DNA of 64,000 nucleotides from Schistosoma haematobium (lineage: Eukaryota; Platyhelminthes; Trematoda; Strigeidida; Schistosomatidae), in contig NC_067195.1 in NCBI RefSeq assembly GCF_000699445.3, positions 15,188,787 to 15,252,786 on the forward strand. Reading direction: 5' to 3'. Each line of letters opens with the position of its first letter. Positions within the stretch are counted from its first letter, which is position 1. The notes below the pieces were generated by a model that saw nothing but the letters and a program-made list of their open reading frames with translations, did not search any database and was not told the DNA's origin. Positions 15,001 through 27,790 of this stretch are shown in pieces. A program made the position numbers and the translations under genes.

Positions 15001-18000
15001 TATCATGACAAATCTACAAATTTAGGATTAGGTCTATTATAAGAGCAGTACTAATATCATAGTAGACCATAATTCCACAAATATACGGTTAAGGAGGAAA
15101 AAATTGTGTAGAGTATGAGGATCAAGTACAGTTGTGTCAAATACTCTTTTCTGGTTTGATCTAAGTTCGATTAACCTATCTTTCGAAAACACCTTAGTTC
15201 TATTTCTCATCCCAAGGGAAAATTATCAACTCGCTCACTGTTTGACTTACAATCAGTGACGACTAACGCTGTCAGCTGTCAACGATAGTCCATGGATGTC
15301 TCTTCATTTACTAGCTTGTCATCTTATTTTGTAGCATGTGATTTCTTCTACAACTATCGCTGAAGGTTTGCTGCGTGCTTTCAAGAGAAAGAGTGTGAGA
15401 ATGTGGAATAAGAATATCTGAGGAAGTGCTGCGAGCGGGCTACCCAACACCATGTTGGTGAGGTACGATTTTTCCATGCTCAGACCGGCTATCATGTGTT
15501 TACTCACCTGCCTCTTGAGTCGCCCTCAAGTAAAAAGTAAAGAAGAATCTACTTCAAAGGTAATGGTGAAAACCAATCAAACCTGAAGAACTGCTCTACT
15601 GCCTGCATAAAAATAATAAGATACAAAATGGAAATACATAAATATAATTGATAATTTTTCGGTTCCACGTAAGTGATTGGCCTCCAGAAAGGATTGGTAT
15701 TCTGCAAGGAAATAGACATAGTGTAACCATCTTGTGTACGAAAAGGTATGAAAACAAAAAAATACTTTTTTATAATGCATATATGTAAAAGTGTAAACTT
15801 GCTAGAAGTTGGACTCATTGTCAAACCCGATCAAATGTATGACCTTGGGCCTATGACGACCGCCTTTTATAACTAGGTACGTAACCAAGGGTGCATTATT
15901 GTACTCCACAAAACGGAAAAGAATATGTAGTGGCATTGGACAATAGCCACACAATCCACAAAGCTGTGAACACGAGACTACTCAGAAAATAGATATTCAA
16001 TATTTAACTCGGGGAAATACCTAACAATGGAGAAGGCGCGGAGAATGAATTGGATGGATTGGAGTTGATCGGATGGCATGGCTCGACCATGCAGGCGTGG
16101 TCCATCTGAATGTTACCTTATATCTTCTATTCATATTAAATATATTGTTCCTTCTCTAGCCTAACCTTGTTCTACATCATGTATTGGTAATTGATACGAT
16201 ACAGTGAGTTGGTGTAGTCGATGGTGTGACTTCCACGTAAGATCTTATAGATTAGGCAGTTATATCATGACAAATCTACAAATTTAGGATTAGGTCTATT
16301 ATAAGAGCAGTACTAATATCATAGTAGACCATAATTCCACAAATATACGGTTAAGGAGGAAAAAATTGTGTAGAGTATGAGGATCAAGTACAGTTGTGTC
16401 AAATACTCTTTTCTGGTTTGATCTAAGTTCGATTAACCTATCTTTCGAAAACACCTTAGTTCTATTTCTCATCCCAAGGGAAAATTATCAACTCGCTCAC
16501 TGTTTGACTTACAATCAGTGACGACTAACGCTGTCAGCTGTCAACGATAGTCCATGGATGTCTCTTCATTTACTAGCTTGTCATCTTATTTTGTAGCATG
16601 TGATTTCTTCTACAACTATCGCTGAAGGTTTGCTGCGTGCTTTCAAGAGAAAGAGTGTGAGAATGTGGAATAAGAATATCTGAGGAAGTGCTGCGAGCGG
16701 GCTACCCAACACCATGTTGGTGAGGTACGATTTTTCCATGCTCAGACCGGCTATCATGTGTTTACTCACCTGCCTCTTGAGTCGCCCTCAAGTAAAAAGT
16801 AAAGAAGAATCTACTTCAAAGGTAATGGTGAAAACCAATCAAACCTGAAGAACTGCTCTACTGCCTGCATAAAAATAATAAGATACAAAATGGAAATACA
16901 TAAATATAATTGATAATTTTTCGGTTCCACGTAAGTGATTGGCCTCCAGAAAGGATTGGTATTCTGCAAGGAAATAGACATAGTGTAGCCATCTTGTGTA
17001 CGAAAAGGTATGAAAACAAAAAATACTTTTTATAATGCATATATGTAAAAGTGTAAACTTGCTAGAAGTTGGACTCATTGTCAAACCCGATCAAATGTAT
17101 GACCTTGGGCCTATGACGACCGCCTTTTATAACTAGGTACGTAACCAAGGGTGCATTATTGTACTCCACAAAACGGAAAAGAATATGTAGTGGCATTGGA
17201 CAATAGCCACACAATCCACAAAGCTGTGAACACGAGACTACTCAGAAAATAGATATTCAATATTTAACTCGGGGAAATACCTAACAATGGAGAAGGCGCG
17301 GAGAATGAATTGGATGGATTGGAGTTGATCGGATGGCATGGCTCGACCATGCAGGCGTGGTCCATCTGAATGTTACCTTATATCTTCTATTCATATTAAA
17401 TATATTGTTCCTTCTCTAGCCTAACCTTGTTCTACATCATGTATTGGTAATTGATACGATACAGTGAGTTGGTGTAGTCGATGGTGTGACTTCCACGTAA
17501 GATCTTATAGATTAGGCAGTTATATCATGACAAATCTACAAATTTAGGATTAGGTCTATTATAAGAGCAGTACTAATATCATAGTAGACCATAATTCCAC
17601 AAATATACGGTTAAGGAGGAAAAAATTGTGTAGAGTATGAGGATCAAGTACAGTTGTGTCAAATACTCTTTTCTGGTTTGATCTAAGTTCGATTAACCTA
17701 TCTTTCGAAAACACCTTAGTTCTATTTCTCATCCCAAGGGAAAATTATCAACTCGCTCACTGTTTGACTTACAATCAGTGACGACTAACGCTGTCAGCTG
17801 TCAACGATAGTCCATGGATGTCTCTTCATTTACTAGCTTGTCATCTTATTTTGTAGCATGTGATTTCTTCTACAACTATCGCTGAAGGTTTGCTGCGTGC
17901 TTTCAAGAGAAAGAGTGTGAGAATGTGGAATAAGAATATCTGAGGAAGTGCTGCGAGCGGGCTACCCAACACCATGTTGGTGAGGTACGATTTTTCCATG

Positions 18001-21000
18001 CTCAGACCGGCTATCATGTGTTTACTCACCTGCCTCTTGAGTCGCCCTCAAGTAAAAAGTAAAGAAGAATCTACTTCAAAGGTAATGGTGAAAACCAATC
18101 AAACCTGAAGAACTGCTCTACTGCCTGCATAAAAATAATAAGATACAAAATGGAAATACATAAATATAATTGATAATTTTTCGGTTCCACGTAAGTGATT
18201 GGCCTCCAGAAAGGATTGGTATTCTGCAAGGAAATAGACATAGTGTAGCCATCTTGTGTACGAAAAGGTATGAAAACAAAAAATACTTTTTTATAATGCA
18301 TATATGTAAAAGTGTAAACTTGCTAGAAGTTGGACTCATTGTCAAACCCGATCAAATGTATGACCTTGGGCCTATGACGACCGCCTTTTATAACTAGGTA
18401 CGTAACCAAGGGTGCATTATTGTACTCCACAAAACGGAAAAGAATATGTAGTGGCATTGGACAATAGCCACACAATCCACAAAGCTGTGAACACGAGACT
18501 ACTCAGAAAATAGATATTCAATATTTAACTCGGGGAAATACCTAACAATGGAGAAGGCGCGGAGAATGAATTGGATGGATTGGAGTTGATCGGATGGCAT
18601 GGCTCGACCATGCAGGCGTGGTCCATCTGAATGTTACCTTATATCTTCTATTCATATTAAATATATTGTTCCTTCTCTAGCCTAACCTTGTTCTACATCA
18701 TGTATTGGTAATTGATACGATACAGTGAGTTGGTGTAGTCGATGGTGTGACTTCCACGTAAGATCTTATAGATTAGGCAGTTATATCATGACAAATCTAC
18801 AAATTTAGGATTAGGTCTATTATAAGAGCAGTACTAATATCATAGTAGACCATAATTCCACAAATATACGGTTAAGGAGGAAAAAATTGTGTAGAGTATG
18901 AGGATCAAGTACAGTTGTGTCAAATACTCTTTTCTGGTTTGATCTAAGTTCGATTAACCTATCTTTCGAAAACACCTTAGTTCTATTTCTCATCCCAAGG
19001 GAAAATTATCAACTCGCTCACTGTTTGACTTACAATCAGTGACGACTAACGCTGTCAGCTGTCAACGATAGTCCATGGATGTCTCTTCATTTACTAGCTT
19101 GTCATCTTATTTTGTAGCATGTGATTTCTTCTACAACTATCGCTGAAGGTTTGCTGCGTGCTTTCAAGAGAAAGAGTGTGAGAATGTGGAATAAGAATAT
19201 CTGAGGAAGTGCTGCGAGCGGGCTACCCAACACCATGTTGGTGAGGTACGATTTTTCCATGCTCAGACCGGCTATCATGTGTTTACTCACCTGCCTCTTG
19301 AGTCGCCCTCAAGTAAAAAGTAAAGAAGAATCTACTTCAAAGGTAATGGTGAAAACCAATCAAACCTGAAGAACTGCTCTACTGCCTGCATAAAAATAAT
19401 AAGATACAAAATGGAAATACATAAATATAATTGATAATTTTTCGGTTCCACGTAAGTGATTGGCCTCCAGAAAGGATTGGTATTCTGCAAGGAAATAGAC
19501 ATAGTGTAGCCATCTTGTGTACGAAAAGGTATGAAAACAAAAAATACTTTTTATAATGCATATATGTAAAAGTGTAAACTTGCTAGAAGTTGGACTCATT
19601 GTCAAACCCGATCAAATGTATGACCTTGGGCCTATGACGACCGCCTTTTATAACTAGGTACGTAACCAAGGGTGCATTATTGTACTCCACAAAACGGAAA
19701 AGAATATGTAGTGGCATTGGACAATAGCCACACAATCCACAAAGCTGTGAACACGAGACTACTCAGAAAATAGATATTCAATATTTAACTCGGGGAAATA
19801 CCTAACAATGGAGAAGGCGCGGAGAATGAATTGGATGGATTGGAGTTGATCGGATGGCATGGCTCGACCATGCAGGCGTGGTCCATCTGAATGTTACCTT
19901 ATATCTTCTATTCATATTAAATATATTGTTCCTTCTCTAGCCTAACCTTGTTCTACATCATGTATTGGTAATTGATACGATACAGTGAGTTGGTGTAGTC
20001 GATGGTGTGACTTCCACGTAAGATCTTATAGATTAGGCAGTTATATCATGACAAATCTACAAATTTAGGATTAGGTCTATTATAAGAGCAGTACTAATAT
20101 CATAGTAGACCATAATTCCACAAATATACGGTTAAGGAGGAAAAATTGTGTAGAGTATGAGGATCAAGTACAGTTGTGTCAAATACTCTTTTCTGGTTTG
20201 ATCTAAGTTCGATTAACCTATCTTTCGAAAACACCTTAGTTCTATTTCTCATCCCAAGGGAAAATTATCAACTCGCTCACTGTTTGACTTACAATCAGTG
20301 ACGACTAACGCTGTCAGCTGTCAACGATAGTCCATGGATGTCTCTTCATTTACTAGCTTGTCATCTTATTTTGTAGCATGTGATTTCTTCTACAACTATC
20401 GCTGAAGGTTTGCTGCGTGCTTTCAAGAGAAAGAGTGTGAGAATGTGGAATAAGAATATCTGAGGAAGTGCTGCGAGCGGGCTACCCAACACCATGTTGG
20501 TGAGGTACGATTTTTCCATGCTCAGACCGGCTATCATGTGTTTACTCACCTGCCTCTTGAGTCGCCCTCAAGTAAAAAGTAAAGAAGAATCTACTTCAAA
20601 GGTAATGGTGAAAACCAATCAAACCTGAAGAACTGCTCTACTGCCTGCATAAAAATAATAAGATACAAAATGGAAATACATAAATATAATTGATAATTTT
20701 TCGGTTCCACGTAAGTGATTGGCCTCCAGAAAGGATTGGTATTCTGCAAGGAAATAGACATAGTGTAGCCATCTTGTGTACGAAAAGGTATGAAAACAAA
20801 AAAATACTTTTTTATAATGCATATATGTAAAAGTGTAAACTTGCTAGAAGTTGGACTCATTGTCAAACCCGATCAAATGTATGACCTTGGGCCTATGACG
20901 ACCGCCTTTTATAACTAGGTACGTAACCAAGGGTGCATTATTGTACTCCACAAAACGGAAAAGAATATGTAGTGGCATTGGACAATAGCCACACAATCCA

Positions 21001-24000
21001 CAAAGCTGTGAACACGAGACTACTCAGAAAATAGATATTCAATATTTAACTCGGGGAAATACCTAACAATGGAGAAGGCGCGGAGAATGAATTGGATGGA
21101 TTGGAGTTGATCGGATGGCATGGCTCGACCATGCAGGCGTGGTCCATCTGAATGTTACCTTATATCTTCTATTCATATTAAATATATTGTTCCTTCTCTA
21201 GCCTAACCTTGTTCTACATCATGTATTGGTAATTGATACGATACAGTGAGTTGGTGTAGTCGATGGTGTGACTTCCACGTAAGATCTTATAGATTAGGCA
21301 GTTATATCATGACAAATCTACAAATTTAGGATTAGGTCTATTATAAGAGCAGTACTAATATCATAGTAGACCATAATTCCACAAATATACGGTTAAGGAG
21401 GAAAAAATTGTGTAGAGTATGAGGATCAAGTACAGTTGTGTCAAATACTCTTTTCTGGTTTGATCTAAGTTCGATTAACCTATCTTTCGAAAACACCTTA
21501 GTTCTATTTCTCATCCCAAGGGAAAATTATCAACTCGCTCACTGTTTGACTTACAATCAGTGACGACTAACGCTGTCAGCTGTCAACGATAGTCCATGGA
21601 TGTCTCTTCATTTACTAGCTTGTCATCTTATTTTGTAGCATGTGATTTCTTCTACAACTATCGCTGAAGGTTTGCTGCGTGCTTTCAAGAGAAAGAGTGT
21701 GAGAATGTGGAATAAGAATATCTGAGGAAGTGCTGCGAGCGGGCTACCCAACACCATGTTGGTGAGGTACGATTTTTCCATGCTCAGACCGGCTATCATG
21801 TGTTTACTCACCTGCCTCTTGAGTCGCCCTCAAGTAAAAAGTAAAGAAGAATCTACTTCAAAGGTAATGGTGAAAACCAATCAAACCTGAAGAACTGCTC
21901 TACTGCCTGCATAAAAATAATAAGATACAAAATGGAAATACATAAATATAATTGATAATTTTTCGGTTCCACGTAAGTGATTGGCCTCCAGAAAGGATTG
22001 GTATTCTGCAAGGAAATAGACATAGTGTAGCCATCTTGTGTACGAAAAGGTATGAAAACAAAAAAATACTTTTTTATAATGCATATATGTAAAAGTGTAA
22101 ACTTGCTAGAAGTTGGACTCATTGTCAAACCCGATCAAATGTATGACCTTGGGCCTATGACGACCGCCTTTTATAACTAGGTACGTAACCAAGGGTGCAT
22201 TATTGTACTCCACAAAACGGAAAAGAATATGTAGTGGCATTGGACAATAGCCACACAATCCACAAAGCTGTGAACACGAGACTACTCAGAAAATAGATAT
22301 TCAATATTTAACTCGGGGAAATACCTAACAATGGAGAAGGCGCGGAGAATGAATTGGATGGATTGGAGTTGATCGGATGGCATGGCTCGACCATGCAGGC
22401 GTGGTCCATCTGAATGTTACCTTATATCTTCTATTCATATTAAATATATTGTTCCTTCTCTAGCCTAACCTTGTTCTACATCATGTATTGGTAATTGATA
22501 CGATACAGTGAGTTGGTGTAGTCGATGGTGTGACTTCCACGTAAGATCTTATAGATTAGGCAGTTATATCATGACAAATCTACAAATTTAGGATTAGGTC
22601 TATTATAAGAGCAGTACTAATATCATAGTAGACCATAATTCCACAAATATACGGTTAAGGAGGAAAAAATTGTGTAGAGTATGAGGATCAAGTACAGTTG
22701 TGTCAAATACTCTTTTCTGGTTTGATCTAAGTTCGATTAACCTATCTTTCGAAAACACCTTAGTTCTATTTCTCATCCCAAGGGAAAATTATCAACTCGC
22801 TCACTGTTTGACTTACAATCAGTGACGACTAACGCTGTCAGCTGTCAACGATAGTCCATGGATGTCTCTTCATTTACTAGCTTGTCATCTTATTTTGTAG
22901 CATGTGATTTCTTCTACAACTATCGCTGAAGGTTTGCTGCGTGCTTTCAAGAGAAAGAGTGTGAGAATGTGGAATAAGAATATCTGAGGAAGTGCTGCGA
23001 GCGGGCTACCCAACACCATGTTGGTGAGGTACGATTTTTCCATGCTCAGACCGGCTATCATGTGTTTACTCACCTGCCTCTTGAGTCGCCCTCAAGTAAA
23101 AAGTAAAGAAGAATCTACTTCAAAGGTAATGGTGAAAACCAATCAAACCTGAAGAACTGCTCTACTGCCTGCATAAAAATAATAAGATACAAAATGGAAA
23201 TACATAAATATAATTGATAATTTTTCGGTTCCACGTAAGTGATTGGCCTCCAGAAAGGATTGGTATTCTGCAAGGAAATAGACATAGTGTAGCCATCTTG
23301 TGTACGAAAAGGTATGAAAACAAAAAAATACTTTTTTATAATGCATATATGTAAAAGTGTAAACTTGCTAGAAGTTGGACTCATTGTCAAACCCGATCAA
23401 ATGTATGACCTTGGGCCTATGACGACCGCCTTTTATAACTAGGTACGTAACCAAGGGTGCATTATTGTACTCCACAAAACGGAAAAGAATATGTAGTGGC
23501 ATTGGACAATAGCCACACAATCCACAAAGCTGTGAACACGAGACTACTCAGAAAATAGATATTCAATATTTAACTCGGGGAAATACCTAACAATGGAGAA
23601 GGCGCGGAGAATGAATTGGATGGATTGGAGTTGATCGGATGGCATGGCTCGACCATGCAGGCGTGGTCCATCTGAATGTTACCTTATATCTTCTATTCAT
23701 ATTAAATATATTGTTCCTTCTCTAGCCTAACCTTGTTCTACATCATGTATTGGTAATTGATACGATACAGTGAGTTGGTGTAGTCGATGGTGTGACTTCC
23801 ACGTAAGATCTTATAGATTAGGCAGTTATATCATGACAAATCTACAAATTTAGGATTAGGTCTATTATAAGAGCAGTACTAATATCATAGTAGACCATAA
23901 TTCCACAAATATACGGTTAAGGAGGAAAAAATTGTGTAGAGTATGAGGATCAAGTACAGTTGTGTCAAATACTCTTTTCTGGTTTGATCTAAGTTCGATT

Positions 24001-24294
24001 AACCTATCTTTCGAAAACACCTTAGTTCTATTTCTCATCCCAAGGGAAAATTATCAACTCGCTCACTGTTTGACTTACAATCAGTGACGACTAACGCTGT
24101 CAGCTGTCAACGATAGTCCATGGATGTCTCTTCATTTACTAGCTTGTCATCTTATTTTGTAGCATGTGATTTCTTCTACAACTATCGCTGAAGGTTTGCT
24201 GCGTGCTTTCAAGAGAAAGAGTGTGAGAATGTGGAATAAGAATATCTGAGGAAGTGCTGCGAGCGGGCTACCCAACACCATGTTTGTGAGGTAC
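1..24294 (+). repeat. 1.26-kb satellite, 19 complete units plus a 338-bp partial unit
   Basis: Head-to-tail tandem array. Using the phase of base 1, units start at 1, 1261, 2520, 3782, 5043, 6304, 7566, 8827, 10086, 11346, 12606, 13867, 15129, 16391, 17651, 18912, 20171, 21433 and 22695, with a partial unit from 23957 to 24294. Lengths are 1259-1262 bp. All length variation comes from three runs: A6 or A7 and T5 or T6 flanking TACT near unit position 628-645, and A5 or A6 near unit position 1231. The only substitutions I noticed between complete units are G to T at 7167 and G to A at 15726. I recognise no rRNA, spliced-leader RNA, snRNA, tRNA or histone sequence in the unit. The 62-91 aa ORFs on the minus strand recur only because the DNA recurs. 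The array runs off the left edge, so its total size is unknown. Confidence 0.97.
23957..24294 (+). repeat. Truncated terminal satellite unit, right edge of the array
   Basis: The twentieth unit matches the first 338 bp of the repeat and then stops abruptly after GTGAGGTAC. The sequence that follows (TTCTTATATATC) has no relation to the unit. It carries a G to T change at 24284 (ATGTTTGTGAG instead of ATGTTGGTGAG), fitting the usual picture of edge units escaping homogenisation. Confidence 0.9.
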
Positions 24295-24984
24295 TTCTTA
24301 TATATCTATATACATTTTGCACGGAAACTGGCTATATATATATACGATATGAAGTACTTCTAAAAGTTTTCGGTCGAAGATATATTTAGTAGCTTGATAC
24401 GATTAATACTACTATGAATAAGTGGTTTTTTTAGACAAAACATTTTGGATTAAACCATGGTCAAGTACTTATTTAAGTTCTCATCATTTTTTTTTTTCAT
24501 GGTTAGGGAACTTACGTAATGACTTAACCAGTTTTCCTGCAGCATGTTTTTTAGTGTCATCATATAACCCATCTTTACTGGCAATGTTCAGATTTTTTTA
24601 AATTTCTGACATTTAAGAATCAGTAACCGTGAAGATATAGTACAGTGCGTTACTGTAAGGTTACTATGTTAGCCGCATTGATTCCACATACCTCATTTTA
24701 AGCACAGCTTATAAAGGAACTGTTAAGTAATCATAACATTGAACTGACGATATGACTATCGTGTCTATGTTAACGTTAAATCAATTATTATTAGTGGTCC
24801 ATACAAAATCCTGGAACTTAACACTAGCGTTACAAAAAAGACATGTTATGTCAATAACTTATATATATACTTCTTTTTCTCGTTGGTTTAATTATAACGT
24901 AAAATGGAAACCTACCAAACTTGTAGTTTTTTCTATACTGTTCCAATATGGCACTTATGCCCAACAAACATCGTATTGAAGGGG
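24295..24984. other. Unrecognised AT-rich spacer between array and SINE head
   Basis: About 690 bp of AT-rich DNA with poly-T and TA-rich stretches. It contains a 75-codon open frame (24752-24979, plus) without recognisable features. I see no gene or repeat in it. Confidence 0.6.
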
Positions 24985-25085
24985 GTTTTGGTGAACAAAA
25001 ACGCAGGCCCCACGCACTCGAACGTCTGCCCTTCTGAATGCTAGACTGTGTGCCTAGTCATTAGACCACATCAAACCACGAGGGA
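24985..25085 (-). repeat. tRNA-like SINE head (degenerate)
   Basis: On the minus strand this reads TGGTCTAATGACTAGGC (like a box A/D-arm), then an anticodon-like arm, then CGTTCGAGTGC (a degraded box B), followed by GGGGCCTGCG and a T run. This is the layout of a tRNA-derived SINE head. It is too mismatched to be a working tRNA gene. A related TGGTCTA...TTAGGCG head is seen at 40990-41015. Confidence 0.5.
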
Positions 25086-25219
25086 ATGACTGCAATTTTT
25101 CCTTTTACCGATTAATCATTCATAATACTAATGAGTAATAGGACTTATACACTTCTAAGGTGCAGACAAATTCGTTACTTGGATGAACTGACGAAATATT
25201 GCTTTAATATATCATACAT

Positions 25220-26063
25220 ACTTAGATCAAACCAGAAAAGAGTATTTGACACAACTGTACTTGATCCTCATACTCTACACAATTTTTTCCTCCTTAACCG
25301 TATATTCTTTTCCGTTTTGTGGAGTACAATAATGCACCCTTGGTTACGTACCTGGTTATAAAAGGCGGTCGTCATAGGCCCAAGGTCATACATTTGATCG
25401 GGTTTGACAATGAGTCCAACTTCTAGCAAGTTTACACTTTTACATATATGCATTATAAAAAAGTATTTTTTTGTTTTCATACCTTTTCGTACACAAGATG
25501 GCTACACTATGTCTATTTCCTTGCAGAATACCAATCCTTTCTGGAGGCCAATCACTTACGTGGAACCGAAAAATTATCAATTATATTTATGTATTTCCAT
25601 TTTGTATCTTATTATTTTTATGCAGGCAGTAGAGCAGTTCTTCAGGTTTGATTGGTTTTCACCATTACCTTTGAAGTAGATTCTTCTTTACTTTTTACTT
25701 GAGGGCGACTCAAGAGGCAGGTGAGTAAACACATGATAGCCGGTCTGAGCATGGAAAAATCGTACCTCACCAACATGGTGTTGGGTAGCCCGCTCGCAGC
25801 ACTTCCTCAGATATTCTTATTCCACATTCTCACACTCTTTCTCTTGAAAGCACGCAGCAAACCTTCAGCGATAGTTGTAGAAGAAATCACATGCTACAAA
25901 ATAAGATGACAAGCTAGTAAATGAAGAGACATCCATGGACTATCGTTGACAGCTGACAGCGTTAGTCGTCACTGATTGTAAGTCAAACAGTGAGCGAGTT
26001 GATAATTTTCCCTTGGGATGAGAAATAGAACTAAGGTGTTTTCGAAAGATAGTTTAATCGAAC
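25220..26063 (-). repeat. Inverted, circularly permuted satellite unit with internal deletion
   Basis: An 844-bp reverse-complement copy of the unit found in the array. It starts at unit position 38, runs round the whole unit and ends at unit position 37, so it equals one complete circle with a 2-bp overlap. A 420-bp block (unit positions 797-1216) is missing; the junction lies at 25310-25316 and shares the 5-bp microhomology AATAT. It carries a few private substitutions, for example GTACCTGG for GTACCTAG near 25350 and GATAGTTTAA for GATAGGTTAA near 26052. No target-site duplication is evident. Confidence 0.93.
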
Positions 26064-26569
26064 GGACGTTCCTGCGGAAGTCGATTCTATGGGGGGAAGC
26101 TAATGTAACAGCTCAGGTTGGTTGTTTAAGAGTTGATCCCAAAGAACCAAGCATATGCCAAAACACTATTGTTCAAGTATTCATCCACTTCCTTATTTTG
26201 TATAAGCGTTACATTCCCTATTATCTTATATTGAATGTTGAGAGCCCTTGTTTGTCTGAACGGATAATCCCACGCTCCACTATGACTGCGCGAAGATCGA
26301 AATAAAGACCTATTCACTACTTGTCTGGTTTCTTCTATCAATAGCACGAGGGTTACCTTAAGGCACGAAAATCCTATAGTCATGACGTGGTGTACAACAC
26401 TAGTGACTATGCGTGATAATTTTAGTCAAAGTTGACACACTTCAGAGTACTCGTTCAGCATCCGTTGGAGGTATATATCACTTTTTATTCTTAACCGTAA
26501 ATGGATATAGCCTGTTACCAGTAAATGAAGCTCCACATATAGATAAATTGGTATTTCCATCCAGTAACC

Positions 26570-26860
26570 TCCGCTTTCCTGGGTCAATGAGTAGATTATG
26601 TTGTTGTAGCAGGTTCACACCAATGTTTGACATAGAAACACTTGCAACAACGAAAATTAGGTGAATGAGTTTGCGTCAATTCACGTCAACATAGATGTCT
26701 CTTACCATATGTGGCGAACGGTTTTCCATTTGCCGCCTGTAGGTTGAAGACCGGCTCTTGCAAACGGTCATTAGAATCCTGCGTCAGTGTAAACGAGATA
26801 CAGAACTTTCGTCACCACATCGGTGATGTATAAGAGACGACTGTTTCCGCCGGCTACAGT
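26570..26860 (-). pseudogene. Retropepsin-like protease fragment of the Gypsy remnant
   Basis: The minus strand encodes LLYITDVVTKVLYLVYTDAG (26770-26860), which corresponds to the family's strand before the active site with a damaged LVDTGA motif. After stops and frame changes it continues with VASVSMSNIGVNLLQQ and NLLIDPGKRRLLDGNT (26570-26660), which matches the usual IADVxxPILGADFL...LLVD...RLxD end of Gypsy proteases. The catalytic motif is altered, so no activity is expected. Confidence 0.6.
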
Positions 26861-27654
26861 TGCAGTAAACGCGTCTCGGTGGGGATGTTTTTCGAAAGAT
26901 TATTCATGTTAGACAGATTTACGATTGAGAATCCGATGGATTTTCTGAAATTCCTAGAAGACGTACCATACGTTTTTGCGGTACCGACATTAACCAGGGT
27001 TGCCTGCCTCTCGTAGTATAGGGAGACTTTTCCTTATAGTATAAACTGTTGTGACTTTATGTACGGCTAGTTATAAAGTTTTTTATCCGTCAATCGAAAT
27101 ACGGCGTATTCACTCTTGTAGTTTACTAAAAAAATGACGTTCGAGCGGTCTGATAACCTATCATGCTTATTGATCCTTTGCTCCCCAAGCCTGTCCAGTT
27201 TAGTCCAGAACACCAACAACAGCTTCCGCTATGCGAATCATTTATTTCGGACATACTTGGTTTATATACTAGCCAAACAGATCGCATCGCATCATAAAAT
27301 AGGAAGTAAAATTTATACACGATAAATCTGAAAGTGGCTTTGAACGTGGGAGATGGTAATCAATAAAGTGAGTATAATTTAAGGACAGTGAATCGTACAA
27401 TAATTAATCTATAGGTGAAAACAAAGCTTATAATAAGATGAACATAAATATACATAATCTAGTAACTGAATAGTTATACAGTTAGAATATATTAGTAATA
27501 TTAGTCCACTAATGGTTACTCGTAATTCAATCTTCGCTAGGATATAACACCTCCCTCTTTTTTGAAGATCCAGAGTTTAGATCCTGATTTTAAAAAGCTT
27601 GTCTGTAACTTAAAATTCACCAACGTCATATATATATATCTAACATATACCACA

Positions 27655-27790
27655 GTTCCGGGGGGTCCTGATAGTCTCCCGAATCCGGTCGGCAGATATA
27701 TTCAGTTCGTTTACGTCGTTATTGTAGAGTGAGACAAGAACCGCGTGCACTTCTTGGGGAAGCTTGGACAACAAGAGCTGTCTGAAAAGG
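27655..27790 (-). pseudogene. Gag-like fragment of the Gypsy remnant
   Basis: The minus-strand translation contains LLLSKLPQEVHAVLVSLY followed by ELNISADRIRETI. This resembles the Gag segment of schistosome Gypsy elements, where a short helical stretch with LPxxVxAxL precedes an ELAxxADRI motif. An upstream stop and frame change show it is broken. Confidence 0.55.

Noticed and set aside
191..23390. Dozens of 60-91 codon ORFs repeated in the satellite array as genes
   Set aside because: They recur only because the DNA is repeated. Frames around unit position 640 change with homopolymer length (81, 91, 75 or 76 codons), which is not the behaviour of a maintained gene.
1..24294. Satellite as rDNA, 5S, spliced-leader RNA, snRNA or histone cluster
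   Set aside because: None of the conserved sequences of these families is readable on either strand of the unit.
1..24294. CRISPR array, on account of regular direct repeats
   Set aside because: The repeats are 1.26 kb without spacers and the sequence is eukaryotic.
24985..25085. Functional tRNA gene on the minus strand
   Set aside because: Box B is CGTTCGAGTGC and the arms do not pair well; it is a SINE head.
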